A DNA stretch of 64,000 nucleotides. Origin: Cornus controversa (lineage: Eukaryota; Streptophyta; Magnoliopsida; Cornales; Cornaceae). This document shows positions 10,742-21,019 of this stretch, piece after piece. Position 1 is the stretch's first letter. Every line of letters begins with the position of its first letter. The notes under the pieces are model-generated. The model was not told the origin of the DNA. It did not search any database and was given only the letters and a program-made list of their open reading frames with translations. Made by a program: the position numbers and the translations under genes. Where the stretch lies: assembly GCA_026545225.1 (NCBI GenBank), contig CM048849.1, forward strand, positions 14,143,541 through 14,207,540, given 5' to 3'.

Positions 10742-12052
10742 ATGAAAGAAGAGGCAGTAAAGGTACAAGAGGCATGCTCAGGCTGTTGCTGTCTTACCAC
10801 GCACAATGAAACAAGTTTTGCTGAGATATCAGACTGGAGAGACCAATATATGGAACACTTGCGAAAACAAACTCTACCTAGAGACAAAAAGGAGGCTTTC
10901 CGTCTACAAAGAAGGGCGAAAAGGTTCTTCGAGGAAAATGGGGTGTTATACCGAAAAGGGTTTAATGGTCGACCTTGGAAATGTTTGAAAGAGGAAGAAG
11001 CCCAGGAAGTCATAAGACAAACACATGATATGGGACATCAAGGAGGACACAAACTCTTCCACCAATTGGTCGCGGCGGGGTATTACTGGCCTACCATGGA
11101 AAAATATTTTTTGGATTACACGAAAAAATGTCATATTTGCCAAGTCCATGGGTCAATGATAAATGCCCCCGCGGCAAGCCTGCACAGCCTGATAACTCCA
11201 TGGTCGTTTCACACTTGGGCATTGGATATTGTTGGACCAATTACACCGGCATTGCGAGGGTATACATGGCTTTTGGTAGCTACAGAATTATTCTCAAAAT
11301 GGGTAGAGGCTACTCCATTAAAAAAGATTGTGGCGGTTAATGTGGCTAGATTCATAAAGGAAAACATTATTTGCCTATTTGGAATACCAAAGGTATTACT
11401 TTCGGACAATGGTACACCATTTGTTAACTCAACAGTTAGAGAATTATTGGGCAACTATATGGTGTCCCATCACAGATCAACGCCTTACTATCCAAAGGGG
11501 AATGGACAAGCCGAGGCCAGTAATAAAACACTCATTCGGATTCTAAGTTGTTTGGTTCACGAAAAGCAAAAAGAATGGGTCGAACAGTTGCCAATCGCAT
11601 TATGGGCATATAGAATTACTCGGAAAAATTCCATAGGAGAAACACCCTACGCGTTGGTATATGGCGCAGAAGTAGTGCTTCCCGCGGAGCTTCAAATTGA
11701 GGCAATAAGATTGGCAGGGAGGAGCGCAGATACTCAGAGACTAAGCCAATTAGAAGCCCTGGATGAAAAGAGGGAAAATGCCCAAAACCATCACAAGGCT
11801 TATTTGGCAAGTCAGTCGCGACATTATAACAAAAGGATACACCCGCGAGAATTTAAAGTCGGAGAGTTGGTGCTCAAGGTGGTACCTGCAATCATGAGGG
11901 GGCAAGGGGTTCGAAAATTTCAACCAAAATGGGAAGGACCTTTTGAAGTAAAGGAAGCAAATGAAAGTGGTTATTACAAGCTTGAAGAATTGGGAACCAA
12001 CTTTAAGACAGGACCTATAAATGTTAAATGGATAAAAAGATATTTGGCATGA
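10742..12052 (+). CDS. Ty3/Gypsy (Tat-like) integrase, 3' part of a broken pol
   Basis: This is an open frame of 436 codons. The ATG at 10742 is only the first Met after an in-frame stop; the true protein would be a pol polyprotein. A zinc-binding domain comes first, with His in QTHDMGH, GYYWPTM and the pair CHIC. The rve catalytic core follows with all three acidic residues: D in WALDIVGP, D in LLSDNGTPF and E in GNGQAEASNK. The C-terminal part has the usual GPFEV and K-W-rich tail ending KWIKRYLA. The domain makes the DNA-joining enzyme that inserts element cDNA. It is not expressible as an intact pol because of the upstream stops and the LARD insertion. It ends 94 bp from the stop of the convergent PMD gene. 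Confidence 0.92.
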   Translation: MKEEAVKVQEACSGCCCLTTHNETSFAEISDWRDQYMEHLRKQTLPRDKKEAFRLQRRAKRFFEENGVLYRKGFNGRPWKCLKEEEAQEVIRQTHDMGHQGGHKLFHQLVAAGYYWPTMEKYFLDYTKKCHICQVHGSMINAPAASLHSLITPWSFHTWALDIVGPITPALRGYTWLLVATELFSKWVEATPLKKIVAVNVARFIKENIICLFGIPKVLLSDNGTPFVNSTVRELLGNYMVSHHRSTPYYPKGNGQAEASNKTLIRILSCLVHEKQKEWVEQLPIALWAYRITRKNSIGETPYALVYGAEVVLPAELQIEAIRLAGRSADTQRLSQLEALDEKRENAQNHHKAYLASQSRHYNKRIHPREFKVGELVLKVVPAIMRGQGVRKFQPKWEGPFEVKEANESGYYKLEELGTNFKTGPINVKWIKRYLA

Positions 12053-12146
12053 AGAGAAAAGCTTGTGCATTATATTAAAAACATTGCTTGCAGAGTACAT
12101 GACAAAAAATAAAAAGTGCACATTTATGAAGCTGTCTTTTCTGGGT

Positions 12147-15100
12147 TTACAATATATTCTTAAAAAACTGGTCTGTCGGGGTAACTTGGCAATAGTTTGC
12201 CTTAGCTGAAATAGCAGTAGTAAGGTTTGCAATCTCAGTCTCATCTACGGCGATACCATCTTCCAAGAGTTCTAAATGACGACGAAGGGTATCGACTTCA
12301 GCTTTACTATCCACAATCTTCGCCATTAAGAGAGAGCGTTGATCAGTAAGCACTTGAAGCTCATGACCGTGGACGGCATCCTGCAAACGAGATTCTAGCC
12401 AAGGAAGGGCCAAACCAACCGCCTTCCAATCCTTGATACGACGACGAAAGCTTGGTATAGTTGAGGGATCAATACTGGCCAATGTCTGACCATCAAGAGA
12501 TTTCAGAAAATCTGCCACAGCATCCAAGAAGAAGCGTTGATATGAAGGATCTTCAAAGGCAAAATAAGCAAAAGTTTCAGGATAACGGTGGAAGACTCTA
12601 TTTAGCATTCCCACATTTCGGAAACTGCAAGAGAAGGAGCGCCATTCCACAGGGTCGTCAGGTTTCAAATTATTGGGATTCAGGAAGACCTCGAGGTCTG
12701 AACGTAAACCCTCACTGAATAAAGAATCAGAATCCATAGCGGAGCTCTGAGGGTCAGGATCTACAAAAAGGGGCAATTATTAGAAAAAAAATATATATAT
12801 AGATAAATAAAAAGCAGTGGGAAAGTCATTAGAGAAGATTACACAGGACAAACGTGATTACCTTGCTCAGAGAAAGACTTGTCAGTAGCATCAACTGCAT
12901 CAGTCGCGGGAGAAGGACAGGAGAAAGCAGAAGGTTGATTATGTTCATCCGCGGACGGCATATCATCACTTTCGAAAAGATGAAGGTCATCACCCGGACG
13001 ACCAAAGATTTCTTTAGATAGGACAGTAGTATCTTTATTTACTGCGGCCAGCTCGCCTGCAATATCTGAAATATCACCCTCGATCGCGGGCAAATTACCA
13101 GTCCTAAGTTCAGTCATCATAAGGTCCACCAGTGGATCCTGGCTGGAGGGAGGTTCTGTTTTGTCCGCAGGATCGCTCTCTTGTGATGAAAATAATAGTT
13201 GACTAGCATCATGCCTAACGCGGGCAAGGGGATCATTATTTGGGGACTCTACAGGAGTAGAAACTGGTGAAATATGGCCTGGCATTGCTTCAGTGTCGCC
13301 GGGCTCAGGAAAAGCAGTAGGTTTATGAAGGGACAACAAAACTGAAATAGGGAGTTGGTCATCTTCATCCACGGTCATAGCAGCTACAGACTGGGAAGGC
13401 AAAATAGGAGAGGAATCCGAAGAAGGCTTAACAAGAACATCGGAGGATATGTGTTGACCCTCCTTGACAGGGATTGGACTAGAGTCACCCTCCGCGGAGG
13501 GACTGATGTTGTCTACAGATTTTTCAGCCTCCGCGATGGGGGCTTGGCTAGAGTCACCCTCCGCGGAGGGGCCAATGTTGCCTGCAGGTTCTTCGGCTGA
13601 GCCCTCTGCCTCCATAGCTTGTTCAAAAGCCAGACCAAGATTCCCAGGTCCAAGAGGAGGAAGTTGTGGGGGATCACTGCCGGAGATAGAAAACTCTTTG
13701 TAAGTAACTGGTTTCCAAGGACGAAGGGCCTGCATTGAATAAAAAAAAAGAGAGAAAGAGAATATCAAGGACAAGTAGGAAAATATGCTAAAGATTAAGA
13801 AAAAAAAAAGTATATACCATTCGGATTTTCTTGGTATCAGGCTCGTAATCCGCCACTGAGGAAACTTCGGCTTCTGGAACAGTAACTACATGGGACAGAC
13901 GCTTTCCGCGTGAGGCTTTCTTCAAAAAGCGACTCGGGTAAACACGAGTAGTGCGGTCTTGAGGGCATTTGAGACTACAATCATCTTTAAAAACCGGTAA
14001 TGTTTCGGGAATTGAAGAAGGACTCTCAGCAAAGTCTTTAAAAAGAGTATGTGTGTGCTCCAAGTATTTTAAATAGTTAGCTGAACAATGGCCGCGCCTG
14101 TGTACCGAAGGAATTTCTACATAAGAAGAAAAACGACGAGCTTGTAATTCGCATTTCTTACGATAAAAGAGTATAGACTCGTCAAAAGTCTCCGCCCAAA
14201 TGAAATCTATGGATGAAATGTTTTGATCAAAGCCTAACTGACGGGCTGCTCGCATGGGGTAATAACCAGTTCTCTTCAAACGGGTCTCACTAACCGCGGG
14301 GAGAGCCGCCCCAGTTACCATTGCACAGAAGATCATTTGTGACATGGTAGGCTTATCATCTTCTAAAAGAGTAGTCTCTTCCGGATAAAAAGAAGGGAAC
14401 TGTATGCCGTCATATTGAAAAGTATAAGGGCGAAATTCAAAAAATTCCTCACAATCCAAGTAATCACCAATATTGCTAACACTTCCAAGCCCATTCCATC
14501 GCATGGCTTGGCCATTATCCAAAATAGTACCATCAGTATCAAAAGAATCAAATTCATGAGGTTTGTCCGCATACCGAGGAAAATGCTCAAAAAGAAAAAG
14601 CATCAAGAAAAGAGAGGAAACCTGGCTACAAATGTCATACCGACCCTTAGAACGGGCATAGTCATCAACAATAGTGTCCAGCCGATTGTAAAGAGTACCC
14701 AAAAACATGGGTGCTAGTGGAAGAGTATCACCCGCGGCAAGAACAGCAGCAATAAGAAATATGTCTCTATCAGGGCCATCTTGAGGCCGGCCTTCAAAGA
14801 TAAAACGGTCCAACCAGTAAACCAGAAAGGCTGCAAGTTCGTGTTCTTTACCAAATTCAGGACCATTCACATACTGCCTAGCACGATGGCTTTCGCGGAC
14901 TTCTTTGGTGTTCTTCTCATAATCACGGAAAAAAATAGCGATACCAAGAAGTGTATGTAAGCTTGGGAGACTTTACCTTGGGACGACTTTTCAGTTTTTT
15001 AGAGCCTTTGAAAATTGAATCCAATCGCATGGCTTCATCTGCAAATGCCTCTAAAGCAACTCTGATAGCAAGAGCCTTGGGAGAAGCTATGGGAGCGTCA

Positions 15101-15645
15101 ACCTCGCCCGAACATAGGACTGGTAATCTAAAAAGGATAGCCACATCTTCTAATGTGGGGGTAAATTCACCCCACGAAGTTACGAAGGTATGATGAGTCG
15201 AACTCCATCGGGAAATCACAGAAGATAGTCCGTCAGAGTCTCTCTTGACAGATAATGCAGAGAAAAGTTTAACAGATAGAAGGACCTTGGTTTTCTGAAG
15301 AATCTCACAATAGTTGGGAACACCGAGCACATAATGTGACCATTCAGTCCAGTCAGCGGTAGCACCCATATGCGACTCATATTCTGTATGACTAAAAGGA
15401 TAGTCTCCTCGTTCCAATCTAAGACGCGGAATAGACTCGGGAATAACCGCAAAGTTTTCCATGCTATCTTCTGCACTTAGTATCACAAGATCGTCTGATA
15501 CTTCCATATCAGGTATAAAATCCTCCATGGAACTCCAGAAATGGTTATGCTTCTCTTCAAAAAAAGGTGCCTTATGCCACTCAGAAGAAGGAGGAATGGG
15601 AGGAACTATGCCATTGGGAAATGTCAACTGTTTCTTCTTAGTCAT
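12147..15645 (-). CDS. Plant mobile domain (PMD) protein gene, four exons, antisense within the Tat element
   Basis: Proposed exons are 15645-14977, 14915-13818, 13729-12862 and 12760-12147. All introns have GT..AG ends (61, 88 and 101 bp), phases match (0, 0, 1), and the joined length is 3,249 nt, exactly 1,083 codons with a TAA stop. The first intron could instead end 3 nt later. Exons 1-2 carry the PMD: W147, HTF 152-154, TPTLEDVA 162-169, LP 174-175, and AFLVYWL 252-258 followed by a region rich in ALA-G and LAP. Exon 3 is acidic, Ser/Pro-rich and contains two SAEGDSS repeats. Exon 4 has a predicted coiled coil (about residues 950-1030 of 1,082). PMDs occur in host nuclear proteins such as MAIN/MAIL1 and in transposon-borne genes. 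The function here is unknown. The gene lies between integrase and 3' LTR, in antisense. Confidence 0.85.
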
Positions 15646-15750
15646 GATAGTATATCAGAGAAGAGAAGTTGACAATGACAGCAGAGAAGAGAAATAAGGA
15701 AAGGAGTGAAAGAAATAGGCAAGTGTAAGAAAGTAACTCAAAACAGTGGC

Positions 15751-15759
15751 GTATATAAA
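15751..15759 (-). promoter_or_regulatory. Candidate TATA box of the PMD gene
   Basis: The minus strand reads CTTTATATAC about 105 bp upstream of the ATG at 15645. The leader between them is pyrimidine-rich (CTTT and TTCTC runs), as in many plant 5' UTRs. The same bases read TATATAAAG on the plus strand, so the site could serve either direction. No experimental start is known. Confidence 0.4.
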
Positions 15760-15849
15760 GCCCCGGGCGCTGAAATCGAAACGACGCGGACGGTTACAAA
15801 GGAACCGAAGAGACACTGAAGCCAGTCGCAAATGGTACCTCACCCGCGT

Positions 15850-16730
15850 AGGGATTGCTAGCTCTAATTTATGCGGATGAAGTAAAAAAAGACTTTATAA
15901 TTAAGAAGGGAAGCATTGCATCTATAAAAACTCTCTGAGGTATTTTCTCAAGCAAGGAGTGGGCATGATGGTTAGAAAGAAGTCGTCACAGTGAAGGGAA
16001 GATAATAAAGGTCAGAAACAAGCAAAGGAAGAAACAGAAATCAAACCAAGCCATTGAGAAAAATAGCACCAGGTAACTTACCCGCGAAGGGAATATGATC
16101 GTAGAAATAAGTGATCATTCTGAGGGGGATCACGATCACAAAAAGGAGTGATCAAAACTCCGAAAACCTGTGGAAATGAAAGAAGATATTATGACCACAA
16201 GGAGAGGAAAAGAAGAAAAAGATAACAGAAGAGGGTCCTGAATTGTGTTTTACCCGCATAAGGATTACAGGCTCGGAATTCGAGGCTTTAAAGAAGAAAA
16301 GGACTCTGTGATACAAGAGAAGGGTAATACCGGAAGAGGATGCAAATAATACTTCATGAAGAAGCATTGTTTACAAGGGGCAAATGTAGATAGAGATAAA
16401 AATACAGGTATGGGAAGAGGAGAAGAAAGCCAAAAGAACGATGCTCAGCACACCAGAAGAAGTTCATAAAAATGCCCTACGCGGGGACACCCTTCCCGCG
16501 TATGGGTTAAAGCCCGCGGGGGACTGGCACCCGCGTCGTTAACCCACACGCGGGCAGCCTCTCCCCGCGTAGGGATGACCACTCCCCGCGTAGGGATGAC
16601 CCCTCCGCGCGTAGGGATGACCCCTTCCCCGCGTGCGGATTGTTACTTAAAAAGAGTACTCAATCCCCATGGGGGGGTTAGCAAAGCATACAAGAGCACA
16701 GGGAGTGAGAAGATTGGGGGCAATCCTCTC
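15850..16730 (+). other. Tat element 3' non-coding region with CCCGCG motifs
   Basis: No convincing open frame was found. Motifs such as ACCCGCGTAGGGAT, ACCCGCGAAGGGAA and ACCCGCATAAGGAT recur about every 170-250 bp (15842, 16081, 16252) and then become dense at 16480-16640. The stretch runs up to the purine-rich signals near 16660-16730, next to the 3' LTR. Confidence 0.55.
16555..16640 (+). repeat. Short tandem repeat of CCCCGCGTAGGGATGACC
   Basis: Three full copies and one partial copy of a roughly 21-bp unit lie head to tail. One has CCGCGC in place of CCCGCG and the last ends GTGCGGAT. The GC content contrasts sharply with the AT-rich surroundings. It forms the densest part of the scattered CCCGCG motifs of this element. 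Confidence 0.8.
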
Positions 16731-17510
16731 TGACGGGCATGTTATGTTTGGTAATTAGATTGTGTTTTCTGGGACCAACTCTGAAAGGAGTATGATTCTC
16801 TAAAACACTTCTAAATTAACAAATATGGCATACTCTCAAGGGTTACAAGGAACCATGGATGAATGGGCCATTGTGTGGCTTAACCAGCTCACAATCCCGA
16901 GTGGTTATCCTTGTAACAGGGACTATGTAGAAGACTATTAATTCCTCTTTTCAATATGGAAAGTAACTAGTCGCGACGTTACTTCTAGCATTGAGAAGTG
17001 GGAATTAGTATGAGGCTACGGTGTCCCACAGACCATTTTAGGCACAGGTACAGGCTGTGGTATGGTCTGGGCGATCATGGTGTCATAATGAAGCATATGG
17101 CGTCATGGTCCCAGGCGGGAAGGTGGGTTGAGTGTGGTATGGAGGATTGAGAGGAAGGCTCGTTGGGCCATGGGTATCTAAAGTTGTGCTAGTGTGACTC
17201 TACGCGGGCACCATCACAATGTTTCTCGCGGGTATGACCAAGCCCGCGAGGGGTATAAGCTCATGGTTACAACTGGGAGTGGTGAAGGAAGGGATATGCG
17301 GCCAAGTGCCACGTAGGATGACAGCTGTCATAAGCCCCATGCCTGAGGTCTATAAATACCCTATGGCGTGGTGACATGTGGATCATTCTGGTGCCCCCTC
17401 ACTCTCTGAATCACTCTTGCTTTCTCTCTCTCCCATCTAGCACCCAGCTCACATTCCTATTATTGTTTCCTGGTTACTTCATCAGCTTGATCCTATTCAG
17501 TTCTTACAAT
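16731..17510 (+). repeat. Tat-like element 3' LTR (approximate ends)
   Basis: A purine-rich run with ATTGGGGGC (about 16705-16722) precedes TGACGGGCATG, matching the PPT-LTR layout of the second Tat-like LTR at 20496. A TATA box and CT-rich leader lie inside, and GTTCTTACA at about 17503-17511 is a plausible end. The 5' LTR is outside the window, so neither end can be proved and the TSD is unknown. Confidence 0.5.
17351..17358 (+). promoter_or_regulatory. TATA box of the Tat-like LTR
   Basis: TATAAATA is followed about 40-60 bp downstream by CT-rich sequence (CCCCCTCACTCTCTGAATC). This is the usual arrangement of a plant LTR promoter and its R/U5 start. Transcription would run off the element into 17511 onward. 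Confidence 0.6.
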
Positions 17511-17812
17511 TCAGTCCTGTGATAGTCATTCCTCATAGCAGAACTCATTCTACCTATTTACACAAGTGATCGCTTAGTAAGGAACAATTGACTCTTGGAA
17601 TTCAACAATGGAGCTCTCTCCCTTGTCAGCTCTTGTTACACGAATGAAACTGCAGTTATTCAGGGGAATTTGGCCGTATTGAATTTGTACTCGAGATATC
17701 TTTCTATTGCAAAGTTTTGAAGCTAAACTTAAAAGGGAAAAAATAACAGCCAATGGAAGAATCACAAATTCCATCTCTTCCTCAATCTGCCTCTTTCACA
17801 TAACTCTGCAAG

Positions 17813-18245
17813 GTTCAATTTAGATGGGCATGGGACTAATTTCTTTCGTGGCCTGAAGAAGAAAGGTCATGGCCATAGAAATCGTTCTTGGATGAAGAAT
17901 AGTGCCTCATTACTCAAAGGTTACAGTAATGAGGCATTGTTCTTTGCCTCCCAGAGATCTCCGTCTTCTAGATCCTTTGTTCATTTACCTTTCCACAATA
18001 TTAGTCTGACAGAAGCCTATCGTGCACAAATCGGAATAGTGCAAATGCCTACAGAAAAATAAAGATCAATCTGAAGATCTGCCTTTCGAATTCAGGGCTC
18101 TGGAGCTGGCTTTAGAACTCACATGCACATCTCTTGATGCTCAGGTAAAAGAATTTTCCAAATGGAGATATACCCAGTGCTTGATAAACTGACATCATCT
18201 ATCAGTACTCTTAATCTAGAACATGTCCGTAGACTCAAAGGTCAC
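17813..18245 (+). pseudogene. MRS2/MGT-type magnesium transporter fragment
   Basis: Two pieces resemble the CorA-like MRS2 (MGT) family, membrane magnesium channels. Around 17850-17900 the frame reads GLKKKGHG..RSWMK, the N-terminal motif. Around 18080-18245 it reads LPFEFRALELALEL and LDAQVKE, then after a frameshift YPVLDKL and [16 protein letters not shown], the conserved region before the transmembrane part. It resembles the MRS2-5 subgroup most. The GMN pore motif and transmembrane helices are absent, and stops and a frameshift lie between the pieces, so this is a dead fragment. It adjoins the Tat 3' LTR and could be a captured or truncated host gene. Confidence 0.65.
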
Positions 18246-18499
18246 CTCTCACTATTTCTTAGATTCATGGACCCAATTCAATTCAGTGGGATCTTTCATT
18301 CACATTTTTTTTCACCACGAACATTTTATAAAACTCTTTGACCCCCCAATTTGGAGTATCCTACCTTCATGCAATTCACAGGGTTCAACAAGAAATCGAT
18401 ATTTCACGATCAAGGGCACCCCCTTGCCAAAGTATATTGATTCTCCGGAATGGCTGATATCTTCAAAATACTAGAAATTGCTGCTGAAACCGAACATGG

Positions 18500-18885
18500 C
18501 AAGTCAAATGTTCAAGGCTTTCCATCACTAGTATCTCTTATTTTGGAATTAACAGCCTTAGTAGGGACCACAGAGAACTTCTTCATGCTGTTAACTGTTG
18601 ACTGTTTACAAGAGTAAGCAGTAGAATTTCATAATAATGCTTGCCTTTCATGTATCTCATCAGCAGTTCTCATGTTACATGGGATCGATAATTTATCTTG
18701 AGAGGCTCTTTCACAATTGACGTCCGTGCTTGACATGGACAAATCATTAGATTGCAAATGTATCAACAGTAGGTGGCCGAGGATTCTTAACTTCCCAAAA
18801 TTGTGCAGAATGACCAATTTTTTTACATTTCTGACATGGAACACTTCTTCCACCAGTTATAATAGTCCTTGACCCACCAAAAAGA
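18500..18885 (-). pseudogene. Zinc-knuckle-like gene fragment
   Basis: Read on the minus strand the segment has GGRSVPCQKCKKIGHSAQFW, a CxxCxxxGHxxxxC-type knuckle whose last Cys is Trp, followed by NPRPP. After a stop and frameshift the text continues with MRTADEIHERQALL and VVPTKAV. It looks like part of a nuclear plant protein with a C2HC knuckle, but I cannot name the family with confidence. It has no intact frame. It lies antisense to the MRS2-like piece. Confidence 0.35.
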
Positions 18886-20010
18886 AAAATGGCTAAGGCA
18901 TGGCCAACCGAATGCCAGAGAAAGCAAAGAAAAATGGCTAAGGTATGACTAGCCGAACGCTAAAGAAAGAAAAGAAAATAGTTAAGGCATGACCAGCTGA
19001 ATGCTAGAGAAAACAAAGAAAAATGGCTAAGGCACAACCAGCCAAACGCCAGAGAAAGAAAAGAAAAATGGTTAAGGCATGACCATCCGAACGCCAAGGC
19101 CTAAAGTGCCGAATCAGGAATTTGGCTGCATGATAGTAGAACGCCAAGGCCTAAAGTGCCGAACAAAGAAGTTAACTAAGGCATGCCAAAATTTAAAGAA
19201 ATTGGCTAAGACATGACCAGCCGAACGAAGAAATTGTCTAAGGCATAACCAGCCGAACACCAAAGCCTCAAAAGTCGAACAAAAAATTGGCTAAGGCATA
19301 ACAAGCCGAATGCCAAGGCCTCAAGAGTCGAACAAAAAATTGGCTAAGGCACGACTAGCCAAATGCCAAGGCCCTAAGTGCCTTAAGAGCCGAACGAAAA
19401 ATTGGCTAAGGCATGACTAGCCGAACGCCAAGACCCTAAGTACCGAACAAATAAATTGGCGAAGATATGGCCAGCCGAACACCAAATGAGAATTAATTGG
19501 CCAAGGCATGACTAGCCGAATGCCAAATATAATAAAATATTGGCTAAGGCAAGACCAGTTGAACGACAAATGTGAATGAATTGGCCAAGGCATAACTAGC
19601 TTAGCGCCAAAAAGAAAGAAGGCCTTAAGAGCCGAACGGCTCCAAGAGCCAAAAGAATAAATAGGCTAAGACACAAGAGCCGATTGCCAAAAATAGCGAA
19701 AGACTTAAGAGCCAAACAACCTCAAGAGCCAAATGATAAATTGGCCAAGGCATGACTAGCTGAACTCCAATAAAAAGTGGTAATAAGCCAAAGAGGGCTG
19801 ATCTCCAATAAAATGGCAATGGGGGCTAATCGGCAATAAAAAGGCATGACCAGCCGAGTGCTAAATATGAATAAAATAGCAAAGGCATAGCTAGCTTAAT
19901 GCCATAAAAAAGTAGCAGCAAGCCAAATGGAGTTGATGGCTAGTAGCACAGGGGGTTGACCACCAGTAAAGTAACCAAAGAAAGGCTGATCGCCAAAACA
20001 AAAGTGGTGA
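18880..20010 (+). repeat. Degenerate minisatellite (GGCTAAGGCATGACCAGCCG)
   Basis: About 20 imperfect copies of a 50-60 bp unit contain GGCTAAGGCATGACCAGCCG and AACGCCAAGGCC. Many copies are trimmed and separated by AAGAAAAGAAA. Copies decay toward the right, where AGCCAAA and GATCGCCAATAAA predominate. No reading frame is maintained. It lies in the 3' internal part of what appears to be a second Tat-like element. Confidence 0.8.
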
Positions 20011-20480
20011 AAATCCACCTCACTACATGCTCAAAAATGAATCAAGGTTAATGAGCCTAAGAAAAGAAATTTTAGAAAAGGGCTAAACTGGAACAGGAAC
20101 GTCGGGTAGTACTTAAGCTAGAATATCCTCAGTAATGCTGGAACTTTATTCGAGAAAGAGTATTTCATCCCCAGACAACTTCGGATCATTATTCTTACCC
20201 AAGCCCTAACTTTGTTGCGCAAGTTAAACTCTTCAGAATCAATCTCTCATTCGAATTCAGAAAAGTAAGGTGTGTTCAAAGCCATATCAAAAAGCTCTGG
20301 AATTCCTTCTCCTGAAAGTCCTGACAAGTCTTTGATAGAAAAACTTGGTTCTAGTTCCACACCAACTCCATCATTGGTTCATAACTTCCTGTTATGCAAT
20401 AACGTCCTGCCTCTGTTCATGACTAAAAGCGCAAATTTTTATAAATTCCCACCAGTTGAGACTGTTACGTCCAACTAAAG
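20011..20480 (+). other. Non-coding stretch before the second Tat-like LTR
   Basis: It holds only short frames. One of about 68 codons (20272-20478; Ser/Pro-rich, SGIPSPESPD) stops just before the PPT and could be the tail of a lost ORF, but no family is recognisable. Confidence 0.35.
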
Positions 20481-20495
20481 GGAATTGGGGGCTAG
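20479..20495 (+). other. Polypurine tract of second Tat-like element
   Basis: AGGGAATTGGGGGCTAG lies immediately before the LTR start TGTGGGGGC. The same ATTGGGGGC core precedes the first Tat-like LTR. Confidence 0.6.
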
Positions 20496-21019
20496 TGTGG
20501 GGGCAAAAAAATTTTCACCAACAAGAAGAAGACACCTAAGCATGAGAATAGTCAACATAGTACACATGGCATGATGTAGGTTGGTATCAAGAAAGATATG
20601 TGGCCAGTAATGTCAAAGAAAGATCTTCAAATCAGGTTCAAATTAGGAAATATTAGATTCTTTCCTTGAGAGAAGAGATTGATACAAATCAGCCTCAAAT
20701 CAAGGGAGAATCACGGAATAATCGGTACAAAATTAGCACTAGAATGGAAGCACTCCTCGTATAAATATGTATAGAAAATTCTATGAAAGGGGGGAGAGAA
20801 ATACTAATTATTGTATCTGGCCATAGCTAGGCCAATGAGATTATGAGCGCAATCCTTGTAATATCTTATGAAAGATAAAAGAAAGTCTCCTCTCATCCAT
20901 AGGCCGAATTGTGCCGTACCATGTAAATCTTGTGTGCATATTATTCTTGCATTTATTTTCTTGAGTGTTCTTTGTGCATCAATTGTGTGACTTTTCGTTG
21001 GACAATTTTTGCACTTACA
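20496..21019 (+). repeat. LTR of a second Tat-like element
   Basis: It runs from TGTGGGGGCA to GCACTTACA (524 bp), with a TATA-like TATAAATATG at about 20760-20769. A PPT on its left marks it as a 3' LTR on the plus strand. No matching 5' LTR was found in the window, so the element is truncated and its TSD cannot be checked. Confidence 0.6.
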
